DNA of 59,900 nt, from NCBI GenBank assembly GCA_017610225.1, contig JAFCCM010000005.1, forward strand, positions 1 to 59,900, written 5' to 3'. The stretch's first letter is position 1, and each line of letters starts with the position of its first letter. Below, one piece after another: positions 6,130 through 15,145 of this stretch. Below the pieces are notes generated by a model, which saw only the letters and a program-made list of their open reading frames with translations, was not told where the DNA came from and searched no databases. This DNA comes from Candidatus Aenigmatarchaeota archaeon. Its GTDB lineage: Archaea > Aenigmatarchaeota > Aenigmatarchaeia > CG10238-14. The translations under genes were made by a program, and so were the position numbers.

Positions 6130-8418
6130 ATGGCTGAATACGTAGGGCCAGAAGGATCAATTGAAGCTGAAATTGTAGGCATAGGTGAAGCTCCAGCTAG
6201 CCAAGAAGCATATCATGGCAGACCCTTTGTAGGACCATCAGGTCAGTATCTAAATGATTTTATAAAGATGGCTGGCTTATATAGAGGTGAGATGTATCTT
6301 ACTAATATACATAAATACAGATGCCCAGGGGATAAAATTTCAAAGCTAGGCCCAATGACTTTAATGCAATCAAAAAAAGATCTTATTGAAGAAATTAATA
6401 ACCTTAAAAACCCTAAAATACTTGTGCCTTTTGGTGACTATGCATTAAGAGCAGTTACAGATAAAAAGGGCATTACAAATTTTAGGGGGTCTGTTTTAAA
6501 GCCTAAAAGAACTATTGAGCATGACTGTATAGTTATACCTACTTTTCATCCCTCAATATTACATTATGAAAATTACCATCTTTGGCCTTTAATCGTAGCA
6601 GACTTGTCGAAAGTAGCTAGAATTAAAAACGAAGGCTTCAAATTCCATTTTCCTGAATTTAATTTTCTTGTAAAACCTGATCTCTCTAAAGTTTTTGCTA
6701 TCTTAGACTGGATAGTAGAACAGAAACATGAGATGGTTGTAATTGATGTTGAAACACCTCATCAATTATTATCTTGTATTGGTTTAGCATGGTCGAGAAG
6801 TGACGGCATATGTATTCCTTTCTATTGGGGTACAGGCCAGAATTATTGGTCATTTGAACAAGAGATGTTATTATGGAAAAAGTTGTCAGAAGTCTTACCA
6901 AAGTTAAATCTTGCTGGTCAAAATGTCTTTTTTGACTGGGAAATCCTTTATGAGCATGGTATTAAATTAAAGCCAGCAGTATGGGATTCTATGCTAATGC
7001 ATGGATGTCTATATAGTGAAATGAAACATAATCTTGAAACCATTGTCAGCATTTACACAGACATGGAATTTTACAAAAAAGATGATGATGAAGAAACTAA
7101 AAGATCTGCTCTACGCGCTGGGCAAGAAATGAATCATTGGGATTATAATTTAAGAGATTGTACTAGCACATTCTGGTCTATCGAGGAACTGAAAAGGGAA
7201 CTCATAGAAGAGAATATGTTAGACTTTTATTTAGAGTTTTATGCAAGTATGATAGAGCCTTATTTTAATATGAATATGAAAGGTATACCTGTTGATGTAG
7301 AAAGGCTACCAGAAGTCCGTGAAGGGATGCTAAAAGAAATTGAAAACAATGAAGCCAAAATTACATTGGATATTGGCCATCCAATTAACGTTAAATCTCC
7401 ACCACAAGTATCTGCAGCCCTTTATGATGAGAAAAAATGGAAACCTCAATTAGACAGAAAAACTAAAAAGCGTACAGTCAATAAAAAAGCGATGGAAGCC
7501 TTGGCCTATAAGTATCAATCAGAAACACCTGCATTAATACAACAAACAAGGGAGGATTATGTTTTCCTATCTTTATTTAAGGAAGAAAATATAGAAGATG
7601 ACTGCTTTAAATGTAGTTACTCTCTTGCTAGAACAAAAACTGGCAGATTATCTGCTAGAAAATCCTATTCTGGTAAAGGAAGAGCATTACATAATGTAAA
7701 AAGCAAAGGGATAACGAGAACTTTCTTTATACCAGAAAAAGGCCATGTAATGATTGGTGGTGATGGTAAACAGGCTGAAGCTAGAGTTGTAGCATGGTAT
7801 TCAAAAGATGAAAACTATATAACAATAGCTGAAAGTGGTAAAATTCATTTAATGGTTGGTGCTATGGTTTATGATGATCCAGAATTTAATAAAAGCAATC
7901 CAAATTACCGTAGTGCAAAAGCTCTTGTTCACGGATCTAATTACAGGATGACACCTTTTGGATTTGCACGTGAAGCTAATATTACTGCTGCGAGAGCAAA
8001 AATTGAACACGCAAAATTTCATGCATTGTTCCCTGGCATTGTAAATGTCTATTATAAATATATTGAAGAATGCATCAAAAGTACACGTATGCTATATAAT
8101 GTATTTGGGCGTAGGCAAGTATTTTTTAAAAAGATAGATGAAAAATGTTTTAAAGCTGGATCAGCTTTTATACCACAGAGCTCAGTTTCAGACATCACAA
8201 AGCAAGCAGTTAAAAAGATGGAAAAATACTATCGTGTATTACTTGATCATCATGATGGTGCTTATATCTCTGTGCCTAGAAAAGAAGAAAAAATTGGTAT
8301 CGAACTTATACAAGAAGCTTTCCATATCCCTTTTAAAATATGGGGCATTGAAAGAGTTATCCCAATAGAAGTTACAGTGGGGGAGAATTGGGGAGAAATG
8401 GAGGTAGTAAAGATATGA
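6130..8418 (+). CDS. Uracil-DNA glycosylase / DNA polymerase A fusion
   Basis: 762 residues in three parts. About 1-170 is a family-4-like uracil-DNA glycosylase: GEAPASQEAYHGRPFVGPSG (19-38) and the IPTFHPS motif (about 136-142). About 200-370 is a 3'-5' exonuclease (DVE at 206-208, then GQNVFFDWE). About 380-762 is a family A polymerase: motif A as GGDGKQAEAR near 544, motif B as RSAKALVHGSNYR near 595-607, motif C as HHDGAY near 705. Motif A reads DGKQAE rather than DYSQIE; motif B ends YR not YG; motif C lacks the usual Glu (HDG for HDE) but keeps the metal-binding Asp. Likely the replicative polymerase. Confidence 0.85.
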   Translation: MAEYVGPEGSIEAEIVGIGEAPASQEAYHGRPFVGPSGQYLNDFIKMAGLYRGEMYLTNIHKYRCPGDKISKLGPMTLMQSKKDLIEEINNLKNPKILVPFGDYALRAVTDKKGITNFRGSVLKPKRTIEHDCIVIPTFHPSILHYENYHLWPLIVADLSKVARIKNEGFKFHFPEFNFLVKPDLSKVFAILDWIVEQKHEMVVIDVETPHQLLSCIGLAWSRSDGICIPFYWGTGQNYWSFEQEMLLWKKLSEVLPKLNLAGQNVFFDWEILYEHGIKLKPAVWDSMLMHGCLYSEMKHNLETIVSIYTDMEFYKKDDDEETKRSALRAGQEMNHWDYNLRDCTSTFWSIEELKRELIEENMLDFYLEFYASMIEPYFNMNMKGIPVDVERLPEVREGMLKEIENNEAKITLDIGHPINVKSPPQVSAALYDEKKWKPQLDRKTKKRTVNKKAMEALAYKYQSETPALIQQTREDYVFLSLFKEENIEDDCFKCSYSLARTKTGRLSARKSYSGKGRALHNVKSKGITRTFFIPEKGHVMIGGDGKQAEARVVAWYSKDENYITIAESGKIHLMVGAMVYDDPEFNKSNPNYRSAKALVHGSNYRMTPFGFAREANITAARAKIEHAKFHALFPGIVNVYYKYIEECIKSTRMLYNVFGRRQVFFKKIDEKCFKAGSAFIPQSSVSDITKQAVKKMEKYYRVLLDHHDGAYISVPRKEEKIGIELIQEAFHIPFKIWGIERVIPIEVTVGENWGEMEVVKI

Positions 8419-8600
8419 CAATAAGAGGGTCAGAAGAAAATAAAAGATTTAGACTCCTTAAGATAAAGCGTTGGCAATCTGTTAATGATGATATCTGGAC
8501 TTGTACATTTCATAAAACATTTTTTAACCCTAATAGAGAACCCTGCTGGCAATGCTATAATGAAGCGGTTAGTTTAAAAGAGGAAGATTTAAATGGCTAG
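8415..8600 (+). CDS. Small protein with zinc-finger-like cysteines
   Basis: 61 residues starting at the ATG of an ATGA overlap with the polymerase stop, with GGAGG just upstream. An earlier in-frame ATG at 8388 would lie deep inside the polymerase gene. It carries C-x-F-H near the middle and CWQC toward the end, a plausible CxxH/CxxC zinc site. It overlaps the ligase start by 8 nt. Function unknown; tight coupling suggests a replication accessory. Confidence 0.6.
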   Translation: MTIRGSEENKRFRLLKIKRWQSVNDDIWTCTFHKTFFNPNREPCWQCYNEAVSLKEEDLNG

Positions 8601-9426
8601 ACATGGTATTATGCTTTGCAAACCATATAATGGAGATGCTATTATAAAAAAGTGGCGTCCTCCTTATATAGTGCAACCTAAACTAAATGGTTTAAGATCT
8701 AAATCAATAATAGATGAATATATAAAAGAGCAAGTTCTTTTATCAAGTGAAGCAAATATTTTTTCTTCTGTACCTCACATTAACCAAGCAATAGAAGATC
8801 AGAATATTTCTCTTCCACTTGATGGTGAACTCTACCAGCATGGCAGATCCATGTCGGGACCAGATGGTCTTTTAGCAATAGTTAAAAGAAAAAATTCACT
8901 TCATCCAGACTATAAACAAATTGAATATCATGTATTTGATCTTGTTGTACCTGGATATCAATCAACGAGAATAAAAACACTTAAAGGTCTTAAACTTAGG
9001 CCACCACTTATTACTGTTCCAACCTATACTGCATACTCTTTAGAGGATATCTCAAGAATTTATTATCTAATTATAGAACTTGGTTATGAAGGTATCGTAG
9101 TAAGAAATGTAGACGCAAATTATATACCAAAGCATGTTTCTACAATGATGAAACTTAAACCACATAAAAAAGATGACTATGAAATTATTGGCTACAAAGA
9201 AGAAATATCTAAAGATGGTGTACCCAAAGGACGTTTAGGTGCAATAATATGCAAAAGCATTGAAAATGAAATCTTTTCTGTAGGGTCAGGCCTTGATGAT
9301 GGACAAAGAGAGGAATATTGGAAAAATCCAAACGATCTTATAGGTAAAATATGTACTGTTAAATACCAAGAACTGACTCATCGTGGAGTACCATGGCTTC
9401 TATCTGTTGCTGACATTTACACTTAA
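8593..9426 (+). CDS. ATP-dependent DNA ligase
   Basis: 277 residues. Nucleotidyltransferase motifs are in order: motif I PKLNGLR with the adenylated lysine at residue 30 (the usual KxDG reads KLNG), DGELY near 78, YHVFDL (III), EGIVVRN (IV), and MMKLKPHKKDD (V). A short C-terminal OB-fold follows. The size fits minimal phage ligases. It is expected to seal nicks during phage replication with the polymerase encoded just upstream. Confidence 0.9.
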   Translation: MARHGIMLCKPYNGDAIIKKWRPPYIVQPKLNGLRSKSIIDEYIKEQVLLSSEANIFSSVPHINQAIEDQNISLPLDGELYQHGRSMSGPDGLLAIVKRKNSLHPDYKQIEYHVFDLVVPGYQSTRIKTLKGLKLRPPLITVPTYTAYSLEDISRIYYLIIELGYEGIVVRNVDANYIPKHVSTMMKLKPHKKDDYEIIGYKEEISKDGVPKGRLGAIICKSIENEIFSVGSGLDDGQREEYWKNPNDLIGKICTVKYQELTHRGVPWLLSVADIYT

Positions 9427-9442
9427 CTATGGAGAAATAAAT

Positions 9443-9937
9443 ATGGATAATGAAATTTGGAAACCTATCAAAGACTTTCCTAAATATGAGGCATCAAGTT
9501 TTGGAAATGTAAAGTCCTATAAGAAAGGGATACATCATATTTTAAAAGGTTATATGACACATAATGGATATCTTCAAGTTAAACTATTTAACTACAACAC
9601 CAAAAAAAGAAAAGGCTTTTTTATCCATCATTTAGTATTAAATGCTTTCATAAGCTCATGCCCTCTAAATTATTCAACTAATCATAAAAACGCCTCTAAA
9701 ATAGATAATCGATTAGAAAACTTAGAGTGGGCTACATCCAGTGATAATTATACACATGCCTATAGACATGGACTTCAAAAACCAGGGGTAAGAAATTTAA
9801 CAGAGAAAAAAGTTAAAGATGTTCATAAATTGCTTAGACAAGGTATGCTTCAAAAAAAGATAGCTATACTATTTAATATAAGCCCATCTCATGTGAGTAC
9901 TATAAAGAATAGCAAATGTTGGCAGTATATAGTATAA
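9443..9937 (+). CDS. NUMOD4-HNH homing endonuclease with C-terminal HTH
   Basis: 164 residues. N-terminal NUMOD4-like part (EIWKPIKDFPKYEASSFGNV), a central HNH region (HHLVLNAF, then NHKNASKIDNRLENLEWAT) and a C-terminal helix-turn-helix. The ATG at 9443 follows GGAGA and is preferred over an in-frame ATG at 9383 inside the ligase gene. It is free-standing between ligase and helicase-like genes, a typical place for mobile endonucleases in phage replication modules. The truncated relative at 2476 suggests it has moved within this genome or lineage. Confidence 0.85.
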   Translation: MDNEIWKPIKDFPKYEASSFGNVKSYKKGIHHILKGYMTHNGYLQVKLFNYNTKKRKGFFIHHLVLNAFISSCPLNYSTNHKNASKIDNRLENLEWATSSDNYTHAYRHGLQKPGVRNLTEKKVKDVHKLLRQGMLQKKIAILFNISPSHVSTIKNSKCWQYIV

Positions 9938-9947
9938 GGAGCTATCA

Positions 9948-11165
9948 ATGCCTAGGAACTTTAAAGATGGATGGCTACAGGCATACAAGAAATATATTTT
10001 TAAGCAGGAATCACCTGAAATATTTCATCTATGGGTCGGTTTAACAATGATTTCAGCTGCTCTAAGAAGAAATGTATGGACAGATAGAGGTGCATATAAA
10101 ATATATCCTAATCAGTATGTCATTCTTTTAGCAGAATCTGCTACTTGTCGTAAAAGCGTTGCAATGGAAATAGGATTAGACCTACTTCTAGCTAATAAAA
10201 CAATTAAAGCTGTTCATGAAAGAACCACTGTCGAAGGACTGACTGATCTAATGAATAAAGTTATCCCTACGCCGAGTGGTAAGATACGATATGATGGCAG
10301 TGTCGTATTACATGCTGATGAATTATCAAACATGTTCAGTAAGGCTTCATATATTGTAGATCTAATATCATTTCTTACTGCTGCATATACAGCGAAAGCT
10401 CGTTTGGACTTCCTTACTCGTGGAAAAGGGTTTGTACAAATACGAAATCCTTGCCCTGTAATGTTAGCAGGCACTACGCCTGGCCAGTTTGGTGAGATCT
10501 TCCCAATGGCTGCCATAGCCTCGGGTTTTATGGGGAGGGTTATCCTGGTCATGGGGAAGAAGGGGGATAGGGTGGGGAAGCCGAAGCTACTCACAGAGAT
10601 GCGCCCAGGATTAGTAGAGGACTTGAAAGATATATCATTGCTTGAAGGTGAAATTAAACCTACCGATGAATGTGAGGAATTTTTCATTGATTGGTATGAA
10701 GGAGGAAAAATGGGGGAAGCTAAGTCAGCAGAACTTGTTTCATTCTATGAGAGGAAGCATGATCACGTAATGAAAGCAGCTATGCTCTTGTCGATATCTG
10801 AATCTAATGACTTAATAATTACACTTGACAATCTCAAAGGTGCTATACAATTAGTTGAAGATCTTGAAGAAGGCATGGCACGTGGACTTGAACATATTGG
10901 GGCAACTCCACAAAGTGATTTAAGTGATCTACTTGTCGAGACCCTTAGAAAAAATATTGTACCTATGCAACACTCTGTACTATTTCGTAGACTGCATAGA
11001 AAGGTTGGAGATGCAAAAGCCTTTGGTGATTTAATAGATGCACTTGTACAAATGGAGAGAATTGATACGCCAGTAATAACAAGAAAAGGAATATTTTATC
11101 AATTAAAAAAGAAGCCTAGAAAAAGGAAGGTGAAAGAAAAAGATGTTCAAATTACCAATACTTAA
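9948..11165 (+). CDS. DUF3987-like helicase/ATPase (paralogue 1)
   Basis: 405 residues resembling DUF3987-type phage replication ATPases: LWVGLTMISAALRRNVW near the N-terminus, a P-loop region LLAESATCRKSVAM (about 64-77), a Walker B-like VVLHADEL (about 123-130) and an arginine-containing GRVILVMG. The P-loop is unusual, CRKS replacing GKS and lacking the central glycine. The C-terminus has a small winged-helix-like part and a basic tail. As no other helicase gene is visible, this is the best candidate for the replicative helicase or loader. Confidence 0.6.
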   Translation: MPRNFKDGWLQAYKKYIFKQESPEIFHLWVGLTMISAALRRNVWTDRGAYKIYPNQYVILLAESATCRKSVAMEIGLDLLLANKTIKAVHERTTVEGLTDLMNKVIPTPSGKIRYDGSVVLHADELSNMFSKASYIVDLISFLTAAYTAKARLDFLTRGKGFVQIRNPCPVMLAGTTPGQFGEIFPMAAIASGFMGRVILVMGKKGDRVGKPKLLTEMRPGLVEDLKDISLLEGEIKPTDECEEFFIDWYEGGKMGEAKSAELVSFYERKHDHVMKAAMLLSISESNDLIITLDNLKGAIQLVEDLEEGMARGLEHIGATPQSDLSDLLVETLRKNIVPMQHSVLFRRLHRKVGDAKAFGDLIDALVQMERIDTPVITRKGIFYQLKKKPRKRKVKEKDVQITNT

Positions 11166-11508
11166 TATCCTTGATGCAATAAAAGATGATGAAAGAGGCA
11201 CTTTGCTTAATAAAGTGATCTATTATTTATATATAGATTGTAATCTTGATGTAGAAGCAGTAGCTATAGCATTAAGCATAAGCAGAGCTATTATCTATCA
11301 ACGTCTTGATAAAGATGTCAGAGAGGAAGTCTCAAATAAGAAAAAAGTAAAAGCAGATAGTCTAGCTAAAGAAATCATCTCAAGAAATGCAGCAGGTGAT
11401 CACCCAAAAGGAATTGCTTATGATATGAATATATCTATTTCTAAAGTGTATAAAGTATTGAAAGCTGATAAGTTCACTAAATTTAAAACAAAAGGAGATA
11501 TATTATGA
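11143..11508 (+). CDS. Protein with two helix-turn-helix motifs
   Basis: 121 residues with two candidate HTH segments: LDVEAVAIALSISRAIIYQRL (about 36-56) and HPKGIAYDMNISISKVYKVL (about 86-105). It overlaps both neighbours and is sandwiched between the two DUF3987-like paralogues. It may help origin recognition or regulate the cluster. No named family is recognised. Confidence 0.55.
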   Translation: MFKLPILNILDAIKDDERGTLLNKVIYYLYIDCNLDVEAVAIALSISRAIIYQRLDKDVREEVSNKKKVKADSLAKEIISRNAAGDHPKGIAYDMNISISKVYKVLKADKFTKFKTKGDIL

Positions 11509-12443
11509 AAAGAAATTTTTCCATTGGATGGCTTCAAGCTTATCAAAACTACGTTGCTAAACAAGAGTCACCTAAAGAGTATCATTTATGGGTAGGTTTA
11601 TCTATTATTGCTGGAAGTCTTAAAAGGAATGTGTGGATTGACCGTGAAGCGTATAAAATATACCCTAATCAATATATTATTCTAACATCAGAAAATACTA
11701 ATGATCGTAGAAGCACTGCAATAATGACAGGACTTGATCTTTTGCTAGCAAATAAAAATATTAAAATAATTCAAAACAAGTCTACTGTTGAAGGTTTAAT
11801 AGGCCAAATGAATGTAATTAAATCTTCAACTTCATCATTAGATAAAACTTATTTTGATGGGAATATATTTATCTGTATTGACGATTTGTTTTCTGACAAA
11901 AAGCTTCACTTGAAAAATTTAATATCTTTTCTCATCACTATATATTCTTCAAAAAAGTATTTAAATTATCTTACGCATAATAAAGAGTTTATAAATATAC
12001 AAAACCTTTGTCCCACATTACTTACAAGTGCTAATTTTGAGCAAATTAAATCAATCTTTCCTTCTTTTCTTGGTAGAGCTTTAATAGTAGTAGGTAATAG
12101 AGATAAAGATGCAAAATTTAGTTTGCCACATATTGATTCTCTAATGCATAAACCTCTTCTTGAAGATCTACAACAGATTGCATCTTTAAAAGGAGAAATA
12201 AAACTTACTCCTAAATGCAATGAAGAATTTATAAAATGGTATGAAATAAACAAAACAAAAAAATCACCTAGTCTACAATTAGCATCTTATCATGAAAGAA
12301 AATATGACCATGTATTAAAATGTGCTATGCATTTATCTTTAGCTGAATCAAATGAAATGTGGATTACAAAAGGGCATTTCAAAGAAGCTGTCTTAATTAT
12401 AGACTCATTAGATCCAGGTATAATGAAACTTTATGGAGTATAA
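11505..12443 (+). CDS. DUF3987-like protein (paralogue 2, shorter, degenerate P-loop)
   Basis: 312 residues, clearly a duplicate of the 9948 gene: both start with GWLQAY, share HLWVGL, YKIYPNQY, GLDLLLANK and SFYERKHDH / ASYHERKYDH. Here the P-loop region has become LTSENTNDRRSTAI, and Walker B reads ICIDDL. The C-terminal winged-helix part is missing. Probably a non-catalytic or regulatory partner of paralogue 1, or a decaying copy. The start overlaps the HTH gene as ATGA. Confidence 0.6.
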   Translation: MKRNFSIGWLQAYQNYVAKQESPKEYHLWVGLSIIAGSLKRNVWIDREAYKIYPNQYIILTSENTNDRRSTAIMTGLDLLLANKNIKIIQNKSTVEGLIGQMNVIKSSTSSLDKTYFDGNIFICIDDLFSDKKLHLKNLISFLITIYSSKKYLNYLTHNKEFINIQNLCPTLLTSANFEQIKSIFPSFLGRALIVVGNRDKDAKFSLPHIDSLMHKPLLEDLQQIASLKGEIKLTPKCNEEFIKWYEINKTKKSPSLQLASYHERKYDHVLKCAMHLSLAESNEMWITKGHFKEAVLIIDSLDPGIMKLYGV

Positions 12444-12456
12444 AGTGTAAAGTCTG

Positions 12457-12480
12457 GTAAGTTCACTAAATGAAGTTATG
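12457..12480 (+). repeat. Dispersed hairpin family, copy 1
   Basis: GTAAGTTCA, then CTAAA, then TGAAGTTATG: an imperfect hairpin of the family also at 28984 (minus), 47880, 48826, 52262 and 56495. It lies between the DUF3987 paralogue and the next small gene, whose likely ATG is the last triplet of the right arm. Confidence 0.55.
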
Positions 12481-12693
12481 GAAGTTAAAACGGAAACCTA
12501 TGAACAACAGATGAAAGATTCAAATATGATTTTCAAACAAATTACAACAGCATCTTACACTAGTTTTAGAGAGGCAGAAATAGCAATTGTTAAATTTTAT
12601 GTTCCAGATATGACAATATCTCGATCTGGAATAAGCCATGCATTAAAAAGAGTTGCAATGTTTTTCAATGAAATATCAATTAATGGAGACTAA
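12478..12693 (+). CDS. Hypothetical small protein
   Basis: 71 residues, mixed charge, probably helical (SYTSFREAEIAIVKFYVPDM ... SGISHALKRVAMFFNE). No family recognised. No good ribosome site precedes the ATG at 12478, which lies in the right arm of a hairpin; translation may be coupled to or controlled by that structure. The gene is followed by the interrupted gene at 12695 after a single base. Confidence 0.45.
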   Translation: MEVKTETYEQQMKDSNMIFKQITTASYTSFREAEIAIVKFYVPDMTISRSGISHALKRVAMFFNEISINGD

Positions 12694-12694
12694 A

Positions 12695-12919
12695 ATGAGT
12701 GAACAAAAAGATTTAGAAGAAGCTGTCGATAAGTTTGCAGAAGCTATAAAAGCTCGACTTAATAGCAAACGCAAACAAGGCTGGTATGGATGAGAAGGAA
12801 CAGTGTGGTATGATAATATCACAGGTAGATTACTTAAAAATGCTATACAAGCTGTCATTAAAAGAGATAAAAAATCACTAATAGACGTAGCCAACTTCGC
12901 TATGTTTCTATGGAGATAG
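12695..12919 (+). pseudogene. Small phage protein interrupted by an in-frame TGA
   Basis: The frame reads 32 residues, meets TGA at 12791-12793, then continues in the same frame for 41 more codons to TAG at 12917. The two halves look like one protein: EEAVDKFAEAIKARLNSKRK ending GWYG, then EGTVWYDN ... SLIDVANFAMFLW. The ending DVANFAM is typical of a widespread small phage protein in which a Trp commonly occupies the position of this stop. Elsewhere in the genome TGA ends genes normally (8418, 56473, 57235, 58197), so a nonsense mutation or readthrough is likelier than a changed code. Confidence 0.6.
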
Positions 12920-12922
12920 ATA

Positions 12923-12971
12923 ATCCCAGGCTCGTCCTCCTACCTGGGATGAGCCCGCCCGCTCCTGCGGG
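12923..12971. terminator. Bidirectional terminator pair between converging operons
   Basis: Two GC-rich hairpins in otherwise AT-rich DNA: ATCCCAGG (12923-12930) with CCTGGGAT (12943-12950), and CCCGC (12958-12962) with GCGGG (12967-12971). They lie exactly where the rightward early operon (stop at 12919) meets the end of the leftward late operon (12993). T tracts are short, so efficiency is uncertain. Confidence 0.6.
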
Positions 12972-12992
12972 AATTGCCCGAGTAACTCCACC

Positions 12993-14183
12993 TTACTTGG
13001 AACGCTTTAAACGTAACTTTTTGCATAACACATCTTTAGGCTGTGTAATAACTTTTTTAATAGGCGTGACTTTAGTGCCTGGAGGCATAAATCTCCAATC
13101 GACAAGTGTATCTTTCCCTTTGATTTTAATTACTTTGGGCAATCCAACAGTTACAGGCTTAGTTGGAAATTTACATTTAGATTCTTCATCAACTTCATAA
13201 TCCTCTGTAATAATTTCTGCTACATCTCTTTCAGAATCTTTTGATTCCGCTTTTAGCATCACTTCAACTTCATTAATAGTAAGTGGACAGACAATAATTT
13301 CATGTATCTTTGGGTCATACATATCAACCCAAGGATGTGGTACTCTGTCTGGATTACCATCACCAAAACATGGATGATCAGGTGAAGATCGCAATCGCTT
13401 AATAAATTTTGTAGTCTTATCTCTGAGGATAAAAATCCAGTGGTATTCACCAGAGGATGTGACATATCTTCGTTTGAGATAAGAAGTGCATGTACCTCCG
13501 AAGACGGTAAAAGTTGCTTCCCAAGTATAACGCATAGGTGATTGATATGACGTAGAGCTTGCCCAATTAGACGCATAATTTAAAGTGATTGAAAAATTTG
13601 AAATAGTGCCATCGCCTGCAGTTTTAGCGTATTTATGTTGAAGATTTAGTCCATAGATGCCTGCAGATGCAAAAACTGCATGCCCCGAAGCTCCACAATT
13701 ATCAGGGGCAACAGTACTGTCTGATGAAGTCTCTACTTCTTCGGCAGTCTTAAGCATTGATTGAGAAATTTTAGATGCACCGATAGTAAGTGCTGTTGCA
13801 CCAGTAACATCACCAGTATGTGCAGTATGGTTAATAGTTCTGTTCGCTGCAAGTGTGCCACCACCATCTAAACCAGTACCAGCAATAACTTGACGTGAGT
13901 TTTGTACATACACATTTGCTGCTACACCTGCCAGCTTTTCACTGTCATATACACGATCATTTGCAAGATCATATATATCTAACCAAGCACTATTTGCTTC
14001 ATTACGTTGCTTTAAAATATGGTTTGTAGTGTCATACCAAAACATACCAGCAATCATATTAGCAGGCTGAGCAGCGCCTGAAAAGCTTGTTCTTAATGCT
14101 TCAAAATTTTTCTCTGTATTTTCTAAATCTGTGTTTGCTACATGACTTGGCTCATATAGATCGACAGTATAATCTTGGCTCAT
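12993..14183 (-). CDS. Tail fibre-like protein
   Basis: 396 residues and last gene of the late operon. The N-terminal part is a typical fibre start (PANMIAGMFWYDTTNHILKQ), followed by low-complexity Gly/Thr/Ala sequence (IAGTGLDGGGTLAANRTINHT) as in trimeric fibre shafts. The C-terminal third is charged and rich in Lys and Pro (TKPVTVGLPKVIKIKGK), which is unusual for a receptor tip. Position after the tail-tip genes supports host recognition. Its ATG overlaps the stop of the preceding gene. Confidence 0.65.
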   Translation of the reverse strand: MSQDYTVDLYEPSHVANTDLENTEKNFEALRTSFSGAAQPANMIAGMFWYDTTNHILKQRNEANSAWLDIYDLANDRVYDSEKLAGVAANVYVQNSRQVIAGTGLDGGGTLAANRTINHTAHTGDVTGATALTIGASKISQSMLKTAEEVETSSDSTVAPDNCGASGHAVFASAGIYGLNLQHKYAKTAGDGTISNFSITLNYASNWASSTSYQSPMRYTWEATFTVFGGTCTSYLKRRYVTSSGEYHWIFILRDKTTKFIKRLRSSPDHPCFGDGNPDRVPHPWVDMYDPKIHEIIVCPLTINEVEVMLKAESKDSERDVAEIITEDYEVDEESKCKFPTKPVTVGLPKVIKIKGKDTLVDWRFMPPGTKVTPIKKVITQPKDVLCKKLRLKRSK

Positions 14184-14467
14184 TTTTTGTCTCCTTTATA
14201 ATGTGGGCCAAAGAATTTCTTTTTCTTTTCCATAAAAAATTCATCTTTTAAACGTTTCAAATTTAGCTCTAGAAACTTACGTCTTTCAGCTTCTATTTTA
14301 TTCCATTCTTTATCTAAGTCAGATAAACTTTGATCCCACTCTTCTTCTAAATTACGTTTTTCACATTTTTTACAAATGACATTTTCAACAGGTACAGTTT
14401 CTATACCCGACTCTGTTGTTATCTCATTAAGGTATGAACCACAAAGTTCACATGCAATTATTATCAT
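14180..14467 (-). CDS. Zinc-ribbon plus coiled-coil protein
   Basis: 95 residues. CELC (about 6-9) and CKKC (about 32-35) form a likely zinc ribbon; the rest (residues about 40-85) is strongly charged and heptad-like (DLDKEWNKIEAERRKFLEL), predicting a coiled coil. It is encoded between tail-tip and fibre genes, so a fibre assembly factor is possible, but nothing in the sequence proves it. Confidence 0.5.
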   Translation of the reverse strand: MIIIACELCGSYLNEITTESGIETVPVENVICKKCEKRNLEEEWDQSLSDLDKEWNKIEAERRKFLELNLKRLKDEFFMEKKKKFFGPHYKGDKK

Positions 14468-14478
14468 TTCATCACCTA

Positions 14479-15138
14479 CTATTCTATATTGTAAAATTTA
14501 TTTACGGGATAGTGTAAATGCCAGTCAAGAATTATTATTTCACCATCAATTTCATCACCTGCAGCTGCAACACGCCTAAGTCTACCACCCAATAATTCGT
14601 GGAATTTTATTTCACTACCAGCACCATCTATATCATAATCTATAGTAAAAGTTACTTCATATTGATCATATGGTGCTACTCTACCAGCAACTAACGTTGT
14701 TTCAACTTCAACATCATTACTTGTTGCAGGTAAAATACCTGGATAAGGTGCATGTTCCCAAGAAAACTGTAATCTAAATTCATCACCTACATCTTCTGCT
14801 TGATCAAGACAACATTTTACATGGAATATTATATCATCTTCTTCAGTCCAACGTCCTGGCACGTCTGTTCTAAAGTACAGCTCTTCATTATCTGCAGCAT
14901 ATATTGGTAGGGAATAGCCGAAAAATACACCTGCTTGAACTTGTGTAGGCACTAGCTGCTTTTTAATCTCATCAATATTTATTTCGGGTCTTACAGTAAA
15001 ATAAGGCTGACCATCTTCTTGAAAAAGACGATCTGACCCACCTATAACAAGATGAATTTTATCACCATCTTTAACACGTTCAATTTCAAAGCGTGTATTA
15101 CCATCTTCGCTAGCTAAAACTCTTGCTTCATCACCCAC
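14479..15138 (-). CDS. Tail-associated beta-rich protein
   Basis: 219 residues, acidic, mostly beta-strand-like (GDKIHLVIGGSDRLF, VEVETTLVAGRVAPYDQYEV), no signal peptide. It starts 8 bp after the tail-tip megatron gene in the same operon. It is probably a structural component of the tail tip or baseplate. No family recognised. Confidence 0.5.
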   Translation of the reverse strand: MGDEARVLASEDGNTRFEIERVKDGDKIHLVIGGSDRLFQEDGQPYFTVRPEINIDEIKKQLVPTQVQAGVFFGYSLPIYAADNEELYFRTDVPGRWTEEDDIIFHVKCCLDQAEDVGDEFRLQFSWEHAPYPGILPATSNDVEVETTLVAGRVAPYDQYEVTFTIDYDIDGAGSEIKFHELLGGRLRRVAAAGDEIDGEIIILDWHLHYPVNKFYNIE

Positions 15139-15145
15139 GATACAC

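Noticed and set aside
12910..13200. Rightward 96-codon open frame over the operon junction
   Set aside because: It crosses the terminator hairpins and lies antisense to the fibre gene; no ribosome site.
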